This document shows, piece after piece, positions 19,413 to 28,920 of a stretch of DNA of 64,000 nt (positions within the stretch are counted from its first letter, which is position 1; every line of letters starts with the position of its first letter). Location: positions 124,001 through 188,000 of the forward strand of contig JBISJR010000001.1 of the NCBI GenBank assembly GCA_044442725.1, given 5' to 3'. Made by a program: the position numbers and the translations under genes. Origin of the DNA: Makana sp044442725 (GTDB lineage Bacteria; Pseudomonadota; Gammaproteobacteria; Enterobacterales; Enterobacteriaceae). Under the pieces are notes generated by a model, which saw only the letters and a list, made by a program, of their open reading frames with translations, did no database searches and had not been told where the DNA came from.

Positions 19413-21221
19413 ATGGAAAATATAATTAAAGAAGCTTTAAAATTAAAATTATTAAAATCTTTAGATATTATTTTTGCTAGAACTATATCAAAAAAATCTC
19501 AACAAGATTTAATTTTTATAAGTGCATGTCTTAGTTACTATACAAGAAATGGTCATACTTATATACCATTAAATATTTTTTTTTCTAATAAAATATTTAA
19601 TGGTGCCATGAGCAATTCTTCAATAAAATTTATTAAAAAATTTTTTTTTTCATCTATAAAAAAACTCAAAAAAAAATTATTACTATATAAAGCTGTAAGT
19701 AATGGATCTATTAATACTCCTATAGTTTTATATAAAAATAAATTATATTTAAATAGAATGTGGAAAAAAGAAATTTTTGTATTAAATTTTTTTAAAAAAA
19801 ATATAATTAAAAAAGTTATAGAATATAATAAAATATCAAAAATATTAAATATTTATTTTAATAATAAAAGTAATGTTATTAATTGGCAAAAAATTGCTGC
19901 TTTGATTTCAATAACTAATCATTCATCTATTATATCAGGAAAACCTAGAACTGGAAAAACATATACTTTATTTAAAATATTATTTTGTTTGATTAAATTA
20001 AATAAAAAACCAATTAGAATAATAATATCGTCTAATAATTTTAAATCTTTAAATAATTTAAATAAAAAAATTAAATTTTATAAAAAAACAATAAATTTAA
20101 GTAATTATAAAAAAAATCAGATACCTAAAAAAGCTATAAATATTAATAAATTAATTGATATAAATAATTATAAAAATTATTATACATATAATTTTAATAA
20201 ATTTTTACATGTAGATATAATCATTATAGATGAAGCATCAATGATAAATTTATCAACAATGTATAATTTAATTTCTATTATATCTAAAAAAACAAGAATA
20301 ATCTTAATTGGTGATAGTAATCATATATCATCTGTTGAACCAGGATCTATTTTTTATGATATATGTAAAATAGCTAATAATTTAGATAAATTAATTTTTA
20401 ATTATTCTATATTAAAATTATCAAATTTTAATATAAATAAAAATAGAAAAAAAAAATTTAAATTATTTTCAAAAAAATTTTATTTGCTTCGTAAAAATTA
20501 CATATTTAAAAAATATTCTTATATTAATAATTTATCATATGCAGTAAATTATGGAAAATATAAATATTTTTTAAAATTGTTAAAATCTAAAAAAATAAAA
20601 TATATTTCTTATAATTGTATCAAATGCAAAGAAGATTATAATAATATGATATTTGATTTTATTGAAAATTATAAATTTTATTTAAATAGAATTAAAAAAA
20701 CGAAATCAATAAAATGTATTTTTAAATTATTTAATAATTTTAGATTATTATGTGCTGTAAAAAATGGTCCTTTTGGATCTAATTTTATTAATAATTTAAT
20801 AGAAATATTAATTATTAAAAAAGGATTAGTTAAAATAAAAAATTCAAAAAAAGAATATCAAGGAAAACCAATTATTTTTACTGGAAATTCACATTATTTA
20901 GAAATATATAAAAATGATATTGGAATTATAATGTTTGATAAAAAAAAAGATATTAATATTTATTTAATAAAAAACAATAAAAAAATAAATAAAGAAAAAA
21001 TATTTTTTTTACCAAAATATAAAACTGCATTTGCTATTTTAACAAAAATATCAACAAGTTTCAGTTTTAATAAAACTGCATTAATATTACCTAATAATAT
21101 TTCACAAATTTTAACAAGAGAGTTAATTTATACTGCAATAAATAGTGCAAAAAAAAATTTTTCTTTATATTCAACAAATAAAGTATTACATTACTCTATA
21201 AAATCAAAATCAAAAAAATAA
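19413..21221 (+). CDS. recD: Exodeoxyribonuclease V subunit RecD with degraded helicase motifs
   Basis: RecD is the 5'-3' helicase of RecBCD. The 602 residues align end to end with E. coli RecD (608). Walker A (SGKPRTGKTYT near 178-188) and Walker B (IIIIDEASMINL near 270) are kept. Other motifs are not: motif Ia TGKAAARL is SNNFKSLN, motif III GDRDQ is GDSNH, motif IV SYRF is NYIF, motif V VHKSQGSEF is LTKISTSFSF, and motif VI TAVTRARRRL is TAINSAKKNF. The loss of the motif III Gln and the motif IV and VI Arg residues should abolish coupled ATP hydrolysis. The intact reading frame and good flanking similarity suggest retention as a structural subunit. Confidence 0.9.
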   Translation: MENIIKEALKLKLLKSLDIIFARTISKKSQQDLIFISACLSYYTRNGHTYIPLNIFFSNKIFNGAMSNSSIKFIKKFFFSSIKKLKKKLLLYKAVSNGSINTPIVLYKNKLYLNRMWKKEIFVLNFFKKNIIKKVIEYNKISKILNIYFNNKSNVINWQKIAALISITNHSSIISGKPRTGKTYTLFKILFCLIKLNKKPIRIIISSNNFKSLNNLNKKIKFYKKTINLSNYKKNQIPKKAININKLIDINNYKNYYTYNFNKFLHVDIIIIDEASMINLSTMYNLISIISKKTRIILIGDSNHISSVEPGSIFYDICKIANNLDKLIFNYSILKLSNFNINKNRKKKFKLFSKKFYLLRKNYIFKKYSYINNLSYAVNYGKYKYFLKLLKSKKIKYISYNCIKCKEDYNNMIFDFIENYKFYLNRIKKTKSIKCIFKLFNNFRLLCAVKNGPFGSNFINNLIEILIIKKGLVKIKNSKKEYQGKPIIFTGNSHYLEIYKNDIGIIMFDKKKDINIYLIKNNKKINKEKIFFLPKYKTAFAILTKISTSFSFNKTALILPNNISQILTRELIYTAINSAKKNFSLYSTNKVLHYSIKSKSKK

Positions 21222-21471
21222 TTTTTATTATTTAAAATTAATTATTTTTAATAAAATTTTTATTAATTTAAATAATTATTTTATTATTATATATAATATA
21301 AAATTAATTATTATATATATAATAATATATATAAATATATTTATTTTATTATAAAAATTATTTATTTTAATTTATTAAATATATTATAAAAATTTTTTAA
21401 ATATATTTTTTTTATTTATAATTAAATAATTTTTAATTATTAAATTAATAAAATTATTAACATGAATATTT

Positions 21472-21708
21472 TTATTTATTTTTAAATAAAAAATTAATCA
21501 TTTTTTTTTCTAAATATTTTAGATGAGATATATTTTTAGTACTTAATTGATTTTCGTTTATTAAAATTGTTTGTTTTTTTTGCCATATCTTCCATGCTTT
21601 TTTTGATATATTATTAAAAATTTTTTTACCTAAAATACCTGGATATAATTGATAATTCTGTTTTTCAGATGAAATTTTAAGAAATTTACAAAAAATTTTT
21701 TTAATCAT
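21472..21708 (-). CDS. yggX: Probable Fe(2+)-trafficking protein YggX, C-terminally shortened
   Basis: YggX protects Fe-S clusters from oxidative damage and is implicated in iron handling. FCKFLKISSEKQNYQLYPG and KKAWKIWQKKQTILINENQL match E. coli YggX closely, including the conserved Cys at residue 7. It has 78 residues against 91; the missing part is the C-terminal tail after MINFLF. In E. coli it follows mutY, which is not present here. The upstream 1.35 kb contains no recognisable gene. Confidence 0.92.
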   Translation of the reverse strand: MIKKIFCKFLKISSEKQNYQLYPGILGKKIFNNISKKAWKIWQKKQTILINENQLSTKNISHLKYLEKKMINFLFKNK

Positions 21709-23062
21709 TTTAATTATTAATTTATTTAAATTTAATTAATATAATTTATATATAAAAATAATAATAAAAATTATTTATATATATAAATAATTTTTTTTTA
21801 AAAATTTAAATAAAATTTAGTTTTTCTAAATAAATAATTCAATAAGAAAATTATTATTTAATTTAAAAGGACATTTTAATATTAAATATAAATTATTATA
21901 ATTTGTATATTTTTTATTTATTTATTTATATATTTTATTATATTTATTTGTTTTATTTTTATAAAATAATAAAATTATTAATTAAATATATTAATAAATC
22001 ATTATATAATTAAATTATAATAATTTAAATTATATATTTTATATATATAATTTTTATTAATATATTAATTATTATTAATATATTTTATTTTTTTTATTTA
22101 TGTTCTATTTTTTAATTTAATTTAACATTATAACCAAATTTTATTACAATATAATTATTTAAATTTCAAATAATTTATATTATTTTTTTATTTATATCCT
22201 TTTTTATAATAAATTTAAATTTTATATTTATTATGAAATTATTTTTTTAAAATATTGTTACATATTTTATAAATTTATAAAATAATTTTATAATTTATTA
22301 AAATTTCATTAATTTAATAAAATGTGTATTTGTTTATAAATTTAATTTATAACAATATATATTATATTATTTTATATAAATAATTTTATTTAAATCTTTA
22401 ATTAAATTTTTAATAAAATTATTTGGTAATCAATATATTAAATCATAATTTATATTATATATATATTTTTAATAAATTAATTTTAATATAAAATCTTTTT
22501 AATAATTATTATCAATCCTTAATAAATTAAAAATTTTATTTTCATATAAAATTTAAATATTAATTGATATTCTATTTATATATGTTTTATATTTATAAAA
22601 TAATTTTTTTTTATGTACTTTCATTATTAACTTATATTTTTATTTCTATTTTTTTTAATATATTAAAAATATTTTTTTATTTTTTAATAAGTATTTTAAT
22701 TTAATAAAATATAAATATATTTGGAGTTTAACCTCCAATAAATATTGTATTAATATTTCTATATTAAATATATTTAATATAATTGTATAAATATTACAAT
22801 AAACTTTTTATATATTTTTTATTTGGTATATTATTTTTAATTAAATAATAATTAAAATAAAAATAATTACATTTTTAATACATATTGTATATGTATATAA
22901 ATTTATTGGAGGTAATTTATTTATACTTATAATTTAATATTTATTAATTTTAAATATATTTAATATTTATTTGAATTTTATTGTTGAAAAATAATTTAAT
23001 TTATTAAAATTAATTAAATTATATATAACATATATTATATATTAAAATAAATTTTATATAAA
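21709..23062. other. 1.35-kb gene-free A/T-rich stretch between yggX and yggT
   Basis: No open frame of note on either strand and no recognisable protein fragment. The base composition is even more A/T-biased than coding DNA. It contains a 30-bp palindrome just upstream of yggX (21766-21795) and a 183-bp inverted-repeat-bounded element at 22731-22913. It is the longest gap in the window. A decayed gene (mutY neighbours yggX in E. coli) or an unrecognised RNA gene are both possible. Confidence 0.7.
22731..22913. repeat. 183-bp element closed by a perfect 13-bp inverted repeat
   Basis: ACCTCCAATAAAT at 22731-22743 and its exact reverse complement at 22901-22913 bound the element. These GGAGG/CCTCC pairs are the only G/C clusters in more than 1 kb. 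The left copy also forms a local hairpin TTGGAG-TTTAAC-CTCCAA at 22721-22738. Inside are further possible hairpins, such as ATTGTA/TACAAT near 22782 and ATACATA/TATGTAT near 22880. The layout resembles a structured RNA with a closing stem; no function is assigned. Confidence 0.4.
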
Positions 23063-23611
23063 TTAAATTCTATACCAAATTCCTGGAAGTAAATAAATTC
23101 CTAAATAATTAAGTAAAAAAAGAAAAAATATTAATACATAAAATAAAAAATCTGTCTTATATGAAGATGGAAATATTTTTTTAATTAAAAATATTAATGA
23201 TTCACTTAACATATAAATAATTTCATTCATAATATTATTATCTGTTTTAATTTTATTTAATAATAAACGTAATATTAAAATCCAAAATAATAAATTACCA
23301 AATATTTTTAATAAAGTAATTATTCCTATAAATATATAAATAATTTTAATTTTTACAATATTAGTTTCAATTAAAATTATAATAGGAAATTTAATTATTG
23401 AAAGAAAAATAGATATTATAAAAAAACATGTATTAACATAATTAGGAATTAAATATTTAATTATTTTAATTAATGGATATGTAATTTTATCAATTAATTG
23501 ATAAAATGAATTATAAAAATCACATTTTGTCCATTGAATCCAAATTCTCATAATAATTAATATAATATAGAAATCTATTATAGATTTTAATAAAAAATTC
23601 ATAATTATCAT
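23063..23611 (-). CDS. yggT: YggT family integral membrane protein
   Basis: A 182-residue membrane protein (E. coli YggT 188) of uncertain function; the family is linked to osmotic tolerance and to membrane-protein or division-related processes. It has two YggT repeats, each with hydrophobic helices. The first contains LRIWIQWTKCDFYNSF-like residues 20-36 (RIWIQWTKCDFYNSF) and ITYPLIKIIKYLIP. The second contains ESLIFLIKKIFPSSYKTDF, and the protein ends LLPGIWYRI (E. coli LLPGLWMAL). The start at 23611 gives a leader the same length as E. coli. Confidence 0.9.
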   Translation of the reverse strand: MIIMNFLLKSIIDFYIILIIMRIWIQWTKCDFYNSFYQLIDKITYPLIKIIKYLIPNYVNTCFFIISIFLSIIKFPIIILIETNIVKIKIIYIFIGIITLLKIFGNLLFWILILRLLLNKIKTDNNIMNEIIYMLSESLIFLIKKIFPSSYKTDFLFYVLIFFLFLLNYLGIYLLPGIWYRI

Positions 23612-23802
23612 AATAATAATTGTCCTTAAATTTTATTAAAAATAAATATATATTTAAAATATTTTTTAAAATTTTATTAAAAATAAAATATTTTAATAAT
23701 ATTAATATTTAAAATATAAAATTATTTATATTTTATACTTTTTTTATAAATTATATTTACATAAATAAAATAATATAAATATTATTTCATAGGAGTTAAA
23801 AA

Positions 23803-25209
23803 ATGATTAAAAACAATATAGGAATTATAGGACTGTCAACAATGGGAAAAAATTTAGCTCTTAATATTGAAAATAAAGGATATAGAGTTTCTATTTTTAA
23901 TAGATCAAAAGAAAAAACTAAAATTTTAATATATAAAAATCCTTTTAAAAAAATTTATCCATTTTATAATATACATGATTTTGTTAATTCAATTAAATTA
24001 CCTCGTATTATATTTTTAATTATAAAACCTGGAAAACCTGTAGATTTAACTATAAATTTGTTAAAAAAATTTATAAAAAAAGATGATATAATAATAGATT
24101 GTGGAAATTCTTTATATACAGATACTTTAAGAAGAAATAAAGAATTATATAAAAATGGTTTTAAATTTATAGGTGTTGGAATATCTGGAGGAGAAGAAGG
24201 TGCTCTTAAAGGTTTATCTATAATGGCTGGTGGTGATAAATCATCATACAAAATTGTAGAACCAATATTTAAAAAAATTTCTGCAAATGTAAAAGGATAT
24301 CCTTGTGTTACATATATAGGCAAAGGAGGTTCAGGACATTATGTAAAAATGATACATAATGGAATTGAATATTCATATATGCAATTAATTTCTGAATCAT
24401 ATTTTATTATGAAAAATGCTCTTGGTTTAAATAATGAAGAATTATATAAAATATTTAATAATTGGGATCATGGAGAGCTTAAAAGTTATTTAATAAATAT
24501 TACTAAAAAAATTATTATAAAAAAAAATTACAAAGGAAAATTTTTATTAGATTTTATTCTTGATGAAGCTCTTAATAAAAAAACAGGAAAATGGGCAATT
24601 AATAGTTCTATTGAAATAGAAGAACCTTTTAATGTAGCTTATGAATCATTATTTTTTCGTTATATTTCATCTATGAAAAATCAACGTATTATTGCTTCAA
24701 AAATTCTTAATGGACCTATTAATAAAAAATATAATTATAATAATAATAAATTTATAGAAAAAGTTCGTAAATCTTTATATTTATCAAAAATTATTTCTTA
24801 TGCACAAGGATTTTCTAATTTAAAAAAAAGTTCATATAAACATAAATGGAATTTAAATTATTATAAAATAGCAAAAATTTTTAGAAATGGTTGTATAATA
24901 AGATCAAGATTATTAGAAAGAATTATGAATGTTTATAATTATAATCATAATATATATAATATATTATTATCATCATATTTTATTAATATTGCTAATAAGT
25001 ATAATTTTTCATTAAGATATATTGTATCTTATGCAATTAATAATGGTTATACAGTTCCTGCTTTATCGTCTTCAATATCTTATTATGATAGTTATAGATC
25101 TGAATTTTTATCATCAAATTTAATTCAGGCTCAACGTGATTTTTTTGGCTCTCATAAATATAAAAGAATTGATAAAAATGGAATTTTTCATACAAATTGG
25201 AATAATTAA
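23803..25209 (+). CDS. gnd: 6-phosphogluconate dehydrogenase, decarboxylating
   Basis: Gnd oxidises 6-phosphogluconate to ribulose 5-phosphate and CO2 with NADPH formation, in the pentose phosphate pathway. It has 468 residues, the same as E. coli. The Rossmann motif GLSTMGKNLALNIENKGY is at residues 10-27; GGEEGALKGLSIMAGG near 129-144 and KGGSGHYVKMIHNGIEY near 181-197 hold the substrate and catalytic Lys/Asn residues. TAGGAG lies 6 nt before the ATG. The stop codon lies inside a 74-bp perfect palindrome. Confidence 0.97.
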   Translation: MIKNNIGIIGLSTMGKNLALNIENKGYRVSIFNRSKEKTKILIYKNPFKKIYPFYNIHDFVNSIKLPRIIFLIIKPGKPVDLTINLLKKFIKKDDIIIDCGNSLYTDTLRRNKELYKNGFKFIGVGISGGEEGALKGLSIMAGGDKSSYKIVEPIFKKISANVKGYPCVTYIGKGGSGHYVKMIHNGIEYSYMQLISESYFIMKNALGLNNEELYKIFNNWDHGELKSYLINITKKIIIKKNYKGKFLLDFILDEALNKKTGKWAINSSIEIEEPFNVAYESLFFRYISSMKNQRIIASKILNGPINKKYNYNNNKFIEKVRKSLYLSKIISYAQGFSNLKKSSYKHKWNLNYYKIAKIFRNGCIIRSRLLERIMNVYNYNHNIYNILLSSYFINIANKYNFSLRYIVSYAINNGYTVPALSSSISYYDSYRSEFLSSNLIQAQRDFFGSHKYKRIDKNGIFHTNWNN

Positions 25210-25274
25210 TTATCAATATAATTTAAATATTAAATTTAAATTTAATATTTAAATTATATTGATAATTAATTATT
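25201..25274. terminator. Perfect 74-bp palindrome overlapping the gnd stop codon
   Basis: Arms of 37 bp (25201-25237 and 25238-25274) are perfectly complementary with no loop. The left arm includes the last two gnd codons and its TAA at 25207-25209. As RNA it would form a 37-bp hairpin containing the stop codon. It probably ends the gnd transcript before trxA, which starts at 25387. Confidence 0.75.
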
Positions 25275-25386
25275 AAATAATAAAAATTATATTTAATATA
25301 ATTAAAGTTAATAACTTTAATTTAAAATTAAATAAATATTTAAAATAAAGTTAATATATACTATAATTTATATATAATGGATTAAA

Positions 25387-25713
25387 ATGAATAATAAAAT
25401 AATAAATTTAACAGATAAAGATTTTGAAGAACAAGTAGTAAATTTAAAAAATAGTATTGTTGTAGATTTTTGGTCTGAATATTGTGGACCATGTAAAATA
25501 ATGGAACCTTTATTTAAAAAAGTTGCATATGAACTTAAAAATAAAATAATTTTTGCAAAATTTAATATTGAAGAAAATTTATCTATACCAAAAAAATATG
25601 ATATACGTAGTATACCTACTATATTAGTATTTAATAATGGAAAATTAAAAGCAACTAAAGTTGGTTTAATGACTCAATTAAAATTAAAAAATTTTATTAT
25701 TGAAAATATTTAA
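25387..25713 (+). CDS. trxA: Thioredoxin 1
   Basis: Small dithiol oxidoreductase, 108 residues (E. coli 109). The active site reads FWSEYCGPCK at about residues 28-37: both cysteines are kept, but the usual Trp before the first Cys (WCGPC) is Tyr. The cis-Pro is in RSIPTILVFNNGK near residue 75. It is followed by rho on the same strand, as in E. coli. It may supply electrons to ribonucleotide reductase and other reductases, none of which are in the window. Confidence 0.95.
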   Translation: MNNKIINLTDKDFEEQVVNLKNSIVVDFWSEYCGPCKIMEPLFKKVAYELKNKIIFAKFNIEENLSIPKKYDIRSIPTILVFNNGKLKATKVGLMTQLKLKNFIIENI

Positions 25714-25890
25714 TATAAAAAAAAAATATTTAAAAAATAAATATATATTTATTTTTTAAATTTATTAATTAAATAAAAATATTAAATTTATAAATTAATA
25801 TTTAAATATTTATTTATATATATTTATATATTAAAAATAATTTTTAATAAATTTTATTTATTTATTTTTTATTAAATTTTAATTCCAATG

Positions 25891-25931
25891 TTAAATATCA
25901 ATTTTAATTTTTAATTAAAATTGATATTTAA
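25891..25931. terminator. 19-bp hairpin between trxA and rho
   Basis: Arms at 25891-25909 and 25913-25931 are perfectly complementary with a TTT loop. The element lies 178 nt past the trxA stop and 56 nt before the rho start. It could terminate trxA or act as an attenuator in the rho leader; rho is autoregulated by attenuation in E. coli. Confidence 0.55.
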
Positions 25932-25986
25932 AATAAAAATATAAATATTAGTTAAAAATAAATAAAGATTTTAAGAATTAAATATT

Positions 25987-27246
25987 ATGAATCTAACAGA
26001 ACTAAAGAATACGCCTGTTTTAGAAAGAGTTTTAATAGGCGAAAATATGGGTTTAGAAAATTTATCAAAAATGAGTAAACAAGATATAATATTTTCAATT
26101 TTAAAAAAATATTCTAAAAGTGGAGAAGATATATTTGGTGATGGTGTATTAGAAATTTTACAAGATGGTTTTGGATTTTTAAGATCTAGTGATAGTTCAT
26201 ATCTTGCCGGACCTGATGATATTTATGTTTCCCCTAGTCAAATAAGACGTTTTAATTTAAGAACTGGTGATACAATTTATGGTAAAATAAGACCACCTAA
26301 AAATGGAGAACGTTATTTTGCTTTATTAAAGATAAATAAGGTTAATTTTGATAAACCTGAAAATTCAAGTAATAAAATTTTATTTGAAAATTTAACACCT
26401 CTTCATGCTAATAATAGATTAAAAATGGAATGTGGAAATGGATCTAAAGAAGATTTAACTGCAAGAGTTTTGGATTTAGCTTCTCCAATTGGTCTTGGTC
26501 AACGTGGTTTGATAGTAGCACCTCCAAAGGCAGGTAAAACAATTCTTTTACAAAAAATAGCACAAAGTATTTCTTATAATCATCCTGAAAGTATTCTTAT
26601 TGTTTTATTAATAGATGAAAGACCTGAAGAAGTTACAGAAATGAAAAGATTAGTTAAAGGTGAAGTAATAGCATCAACTTTTGATGAACCATCATCAAGA
26701 CATGTTCAAGTTTCTGAAATGGTTATAGAAAAAGCAAAAAGATTAGTAGAACATAATAATAATGTTATTATTTTATTAGATTCAATAACTAGATTGGCAA
26801 GAGCTTATAATAATATAGTACCAACTTCTGGAAAAGTATTAACAGGTGGAATTGATTCAAACGCTCTTCATAGACCAAAAAGATTTTTTGGAGCAGCACG
26901 TAATATGGAAGAAGGAGGTAGTTTAACTATAATAGCAACAGCTCTTATAGATACTGGATCAAAAATGGATGAAATTATTTATGAAGAATTTAAAGGAACT
27001 GGAAATATGGAATTACATCTTTCACGTAAAATTGCTGAAAAAAGAGTTTTTCCTGCTATTGATTATAATAGATCAGGTACTAGAAAAGAAGAATTATTAA
27101 CAACAAAAGAAGAACTTCAAAAAATGTGGATATTAAGAAAAATTATACATCCTATGATGGAAATAGAAGCAATAGAATTTTTAATTAGTAAATTATCAAT
27201 GACAAGTAATAATTATGAATTTTTCAATATGATGAAAAGAATTTAA
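25987..27246 (+). CDS. rho: Transcription termination factor Rho
   Basis: Hexameric RNA-dependent ATPase that ends transcription. It has 419 residues, identical in length to E. coli and highly similar throughout. MNLTELKNTPV starts the N-terminal domain, and the cold-shock RNA-binding fold spans 48-125 (DGFGFLRSSDSSYLAGPDDI). The P-loop is PPKAGKT near 178-184. Walker B is in VIILLDSITRLARAYN near 260. The Q loop VLTGG and the R loop near FFGAARNMEEGG are present. The trxA-rho order is ancestral. Confidence 0.98.
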   Translation: MNLTELKNTPVLERVLIGENMGLENLSKMSKQDIIFSILKKYSKSGEDIFGDGVLEILQDGFGFLRSSDSSYLAGPDDIYVSPSQIRRFNLRTGDTIYGKIRPPKNGERYFALLKINKVNFDKPENSSNKILFENLTPLHANNRLKMECGNGSKEDLTARVLDLASPIGLGQRGLIVAPPKAGKTILLQKIAQSISYNHPESILIVLLIDERPEEVTEMKRLVKGEVIASTFDEPSSRHVQVSEMVIEKAKRLVEHNNNVIILLDSITRLARAYNNIVPTSGKVLTGGIDSNALHRPKRFFGAARNMEEGGSLTIIATALIDTGSKMDEIIYEEFKGTGNMELHLSRKIAEKRVFPAIDYNRSGTRKEELLTTKEELQKMWILRKIIHPMMEIEAIEFLISKLSMTSNNYEFFNMMKRI

Positions 27247-27302
27247 ACTTATATAAGTAATATTTAATATTTTATTTATTTTAAATAAATGAAATATTTA
27301 TT

Positions 27303-27399
27303 TCATTCCTGATATTAAATATAAATTTTTATATTTATATTTAAATTAATTATTTAATTAATTAAATTAAAATAATTTAAATTAAAAATTCAGGAATGA
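27303..27399. terminator. Possible bidirectional terminator between rho and argH
   Basis: TCATTCCTGA at 27303-27312 and TCAGGAATGA at 27390-27399 form a perfect 10-bp inverted repeat around a 77-nt A/T interior that can itself fold. It lies between the convergent rho and argH stops and holds nearly all the G/C of the gap. The large loop makes the terminator call tentative. Confidence 0.45.
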
Positions 27400-27472
27400 T
27401 ACAGTTAAAAAATTAAATATATATTATTTAAAATTAATTTGAATAATATAAATTTAATTTAAAATATTAATA

Positions 27473-28843
27473 TTATAAATATTTTTTAGCTTCTTTTATT
27501 GATTTAACAATTTGATTTATTGAAGAACCTCCTTTAACATCTCTTTTTGATAAACAAGATTCAATAGTAAGTATTTTATAAACATCGTTTTCTATAACTG
27601 AACTATATTTTTTAAATGTATTTAAATTTAAATTTTCTAATGGTATTTTTTTATTTATTGCTTCTAATACTATTTTACCAACAATATTATGTGATTTTCT
27701 AAATGATATTCCTTTAGAAACTAGATAATCTGCCAATTCTGTAGCATTAGAATATCCTTTTTTAGCAGATTCTTTACAATTCTTTATTTTTATTTTTAAT
27801 CCATCTAATATTAAATTAGACATATTTAAACATTCAATCCAAGTATCTAAAGAATTAAAAATATATTCTTTATCTTCTTGCATATCTTTATTGTAAGACA
27901 TAGGCAATCCTTTTAATGTCATCATCATTCCTATTAAATATCCACTAACTTTTCCACATTTTCCTCTTATAAGTTCTAATGCATCTGGATTCTTTTTTTG
28001 TGGCATAAGAGATGATCCTGATGTTACTAAATCTGACAATTCAATAAAATTAGCCTCTACTGAATTAAAAAATATTAAATCTTCAGAAAATCTAGATAAG
28101 TGTATCATTCCAATAGAAGAATTAAAAAGTAATTCTAAAATATAATCTCTATCAGAAACACTATCCATACTATTTCTTGTTGCTTCATAAAATCCCATAT
28201 TTTTAGCTAATTTATCTCTATCTATTTTATATGAAGTTCCTGTAAGGGCAGCACTACCTAAAGGACTAAAATTTATTCTTTTAATATAGTCTTTTAGACG
28301 AATTTCATCTCTATATAACATTTCATTATAAGCTAAAAACCAATGAGCAAAAGTAGTAGGTTGTGCTATCTGCAAATGTGTATATGATGGCATATAAGAT
28401 TTTATATTATTTTCAGCTTTTTTAATTAATATTTTTCTTACTTTATTAATAGTTTTAATAATTAAATATGTTTTTTCTTTACACCAAAGTTTAAGATCAG
28501 TAGTTACTTGATCATTTCTACTTCTTCCTGTATGTAATTTTTTACCTATATTTCCTATTTTTTCAATTAATCTTTTTTCTATCCAACTATGAATATCTTC
28601 TTCATTGCTTGAAATTATTTTTTCAGGATTTTCTTTAAATTCTTCTAAAATTTTGTTTAGTGAATTTTTTAAATTTAAATATTCTTTTTTATTTATAACA
28701 TTTACATCTAAAAGAGATTTAGACCAAGCAATAGAACATATAATATCATGTTTAATTAATTTAAAATCAAATTTTAATGAATTATTAAAAATTTTAAATT
28801 TTTTATCTGAACTTTCATTAAAACGACCACCCCATAATGACAT
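27473..28843 (-). CDS. argH: Argininosuccinate lyase
   Basis: ArgH splits argininosuccinate into arginine and fumarate, the last step of arginine synthesis. It has 456 residues (E. coli 457). The N-terminal MSLWGGRFNES, the HTGRSRNDQV block near 105-115, the THLQIAQPTTFAHW block near 155-170 and the superfamily signature GSSLMPQKKNPDALE near 277-291 are all present, with the catalytic Ser in the signature loop. AGGTGAG lies 6 nt before the ATG. It is downstream of argB on the same strand, but argC and argG, neighbours in related genomes, are not in this cluster. Confidence 0.97.
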   Translation of the reverse strand: MSLWGGRFNESSDKKFKIFNNSLKFDFKLIKHDIICSIAWSKSLLDVNVINKKEYLNLKNSLNKILEEFKENPEKIISSNEEDIHSWIEKRLIEKIGNIGKKLHTGRSRNDQVTTDLKLWCKEKTYLIIKTINKVRKILIKKAENNIKSYMPSYTHLQIAQPTTFAHWFLAYNEMLYRDEIRLKDYIKRINFSPLGSAALTGTSYKIDRDKLAKNMGFYEATRNSMDSVSDRDYILELLFNSSIGMIHLSRFSEDLIFFNSVEANFIELSDLVTSGSSLMPQKKNPDALELIRGKCGKVSGYLIGMMMTLKGLPMSYNKDMQEDKEYIFNSLDTWIECLNMSNLILDGLKIKIKNCKESAKKGYSNATELADYLVSKGISFRKSHNIVGKIVLEAINKKIPLENLNLNTFKKYSSVIENDVYKILTIESCLSKRDVKGGSSINQIVKSIKEAKKYL

Positions 28844-28920
28844 ATAAACTCACCTATTTAAATAATTTAAATTAAATTATTAATTATAATTAAATAAAAC
28901 ATATATTAATTATAAATATT

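Noticed and set aside
22731..22743. A strong ribosome-binding site GGAGGT with a hidden gene near 22908
   Set aside because: No start codon or open frame follows at a useful distance on either strand.
23964..24323. 119-codon open frame on the minus strand inside gnd
   Set aside because: It is antisense to a full-length, highly conserved gnd and resembles no family.
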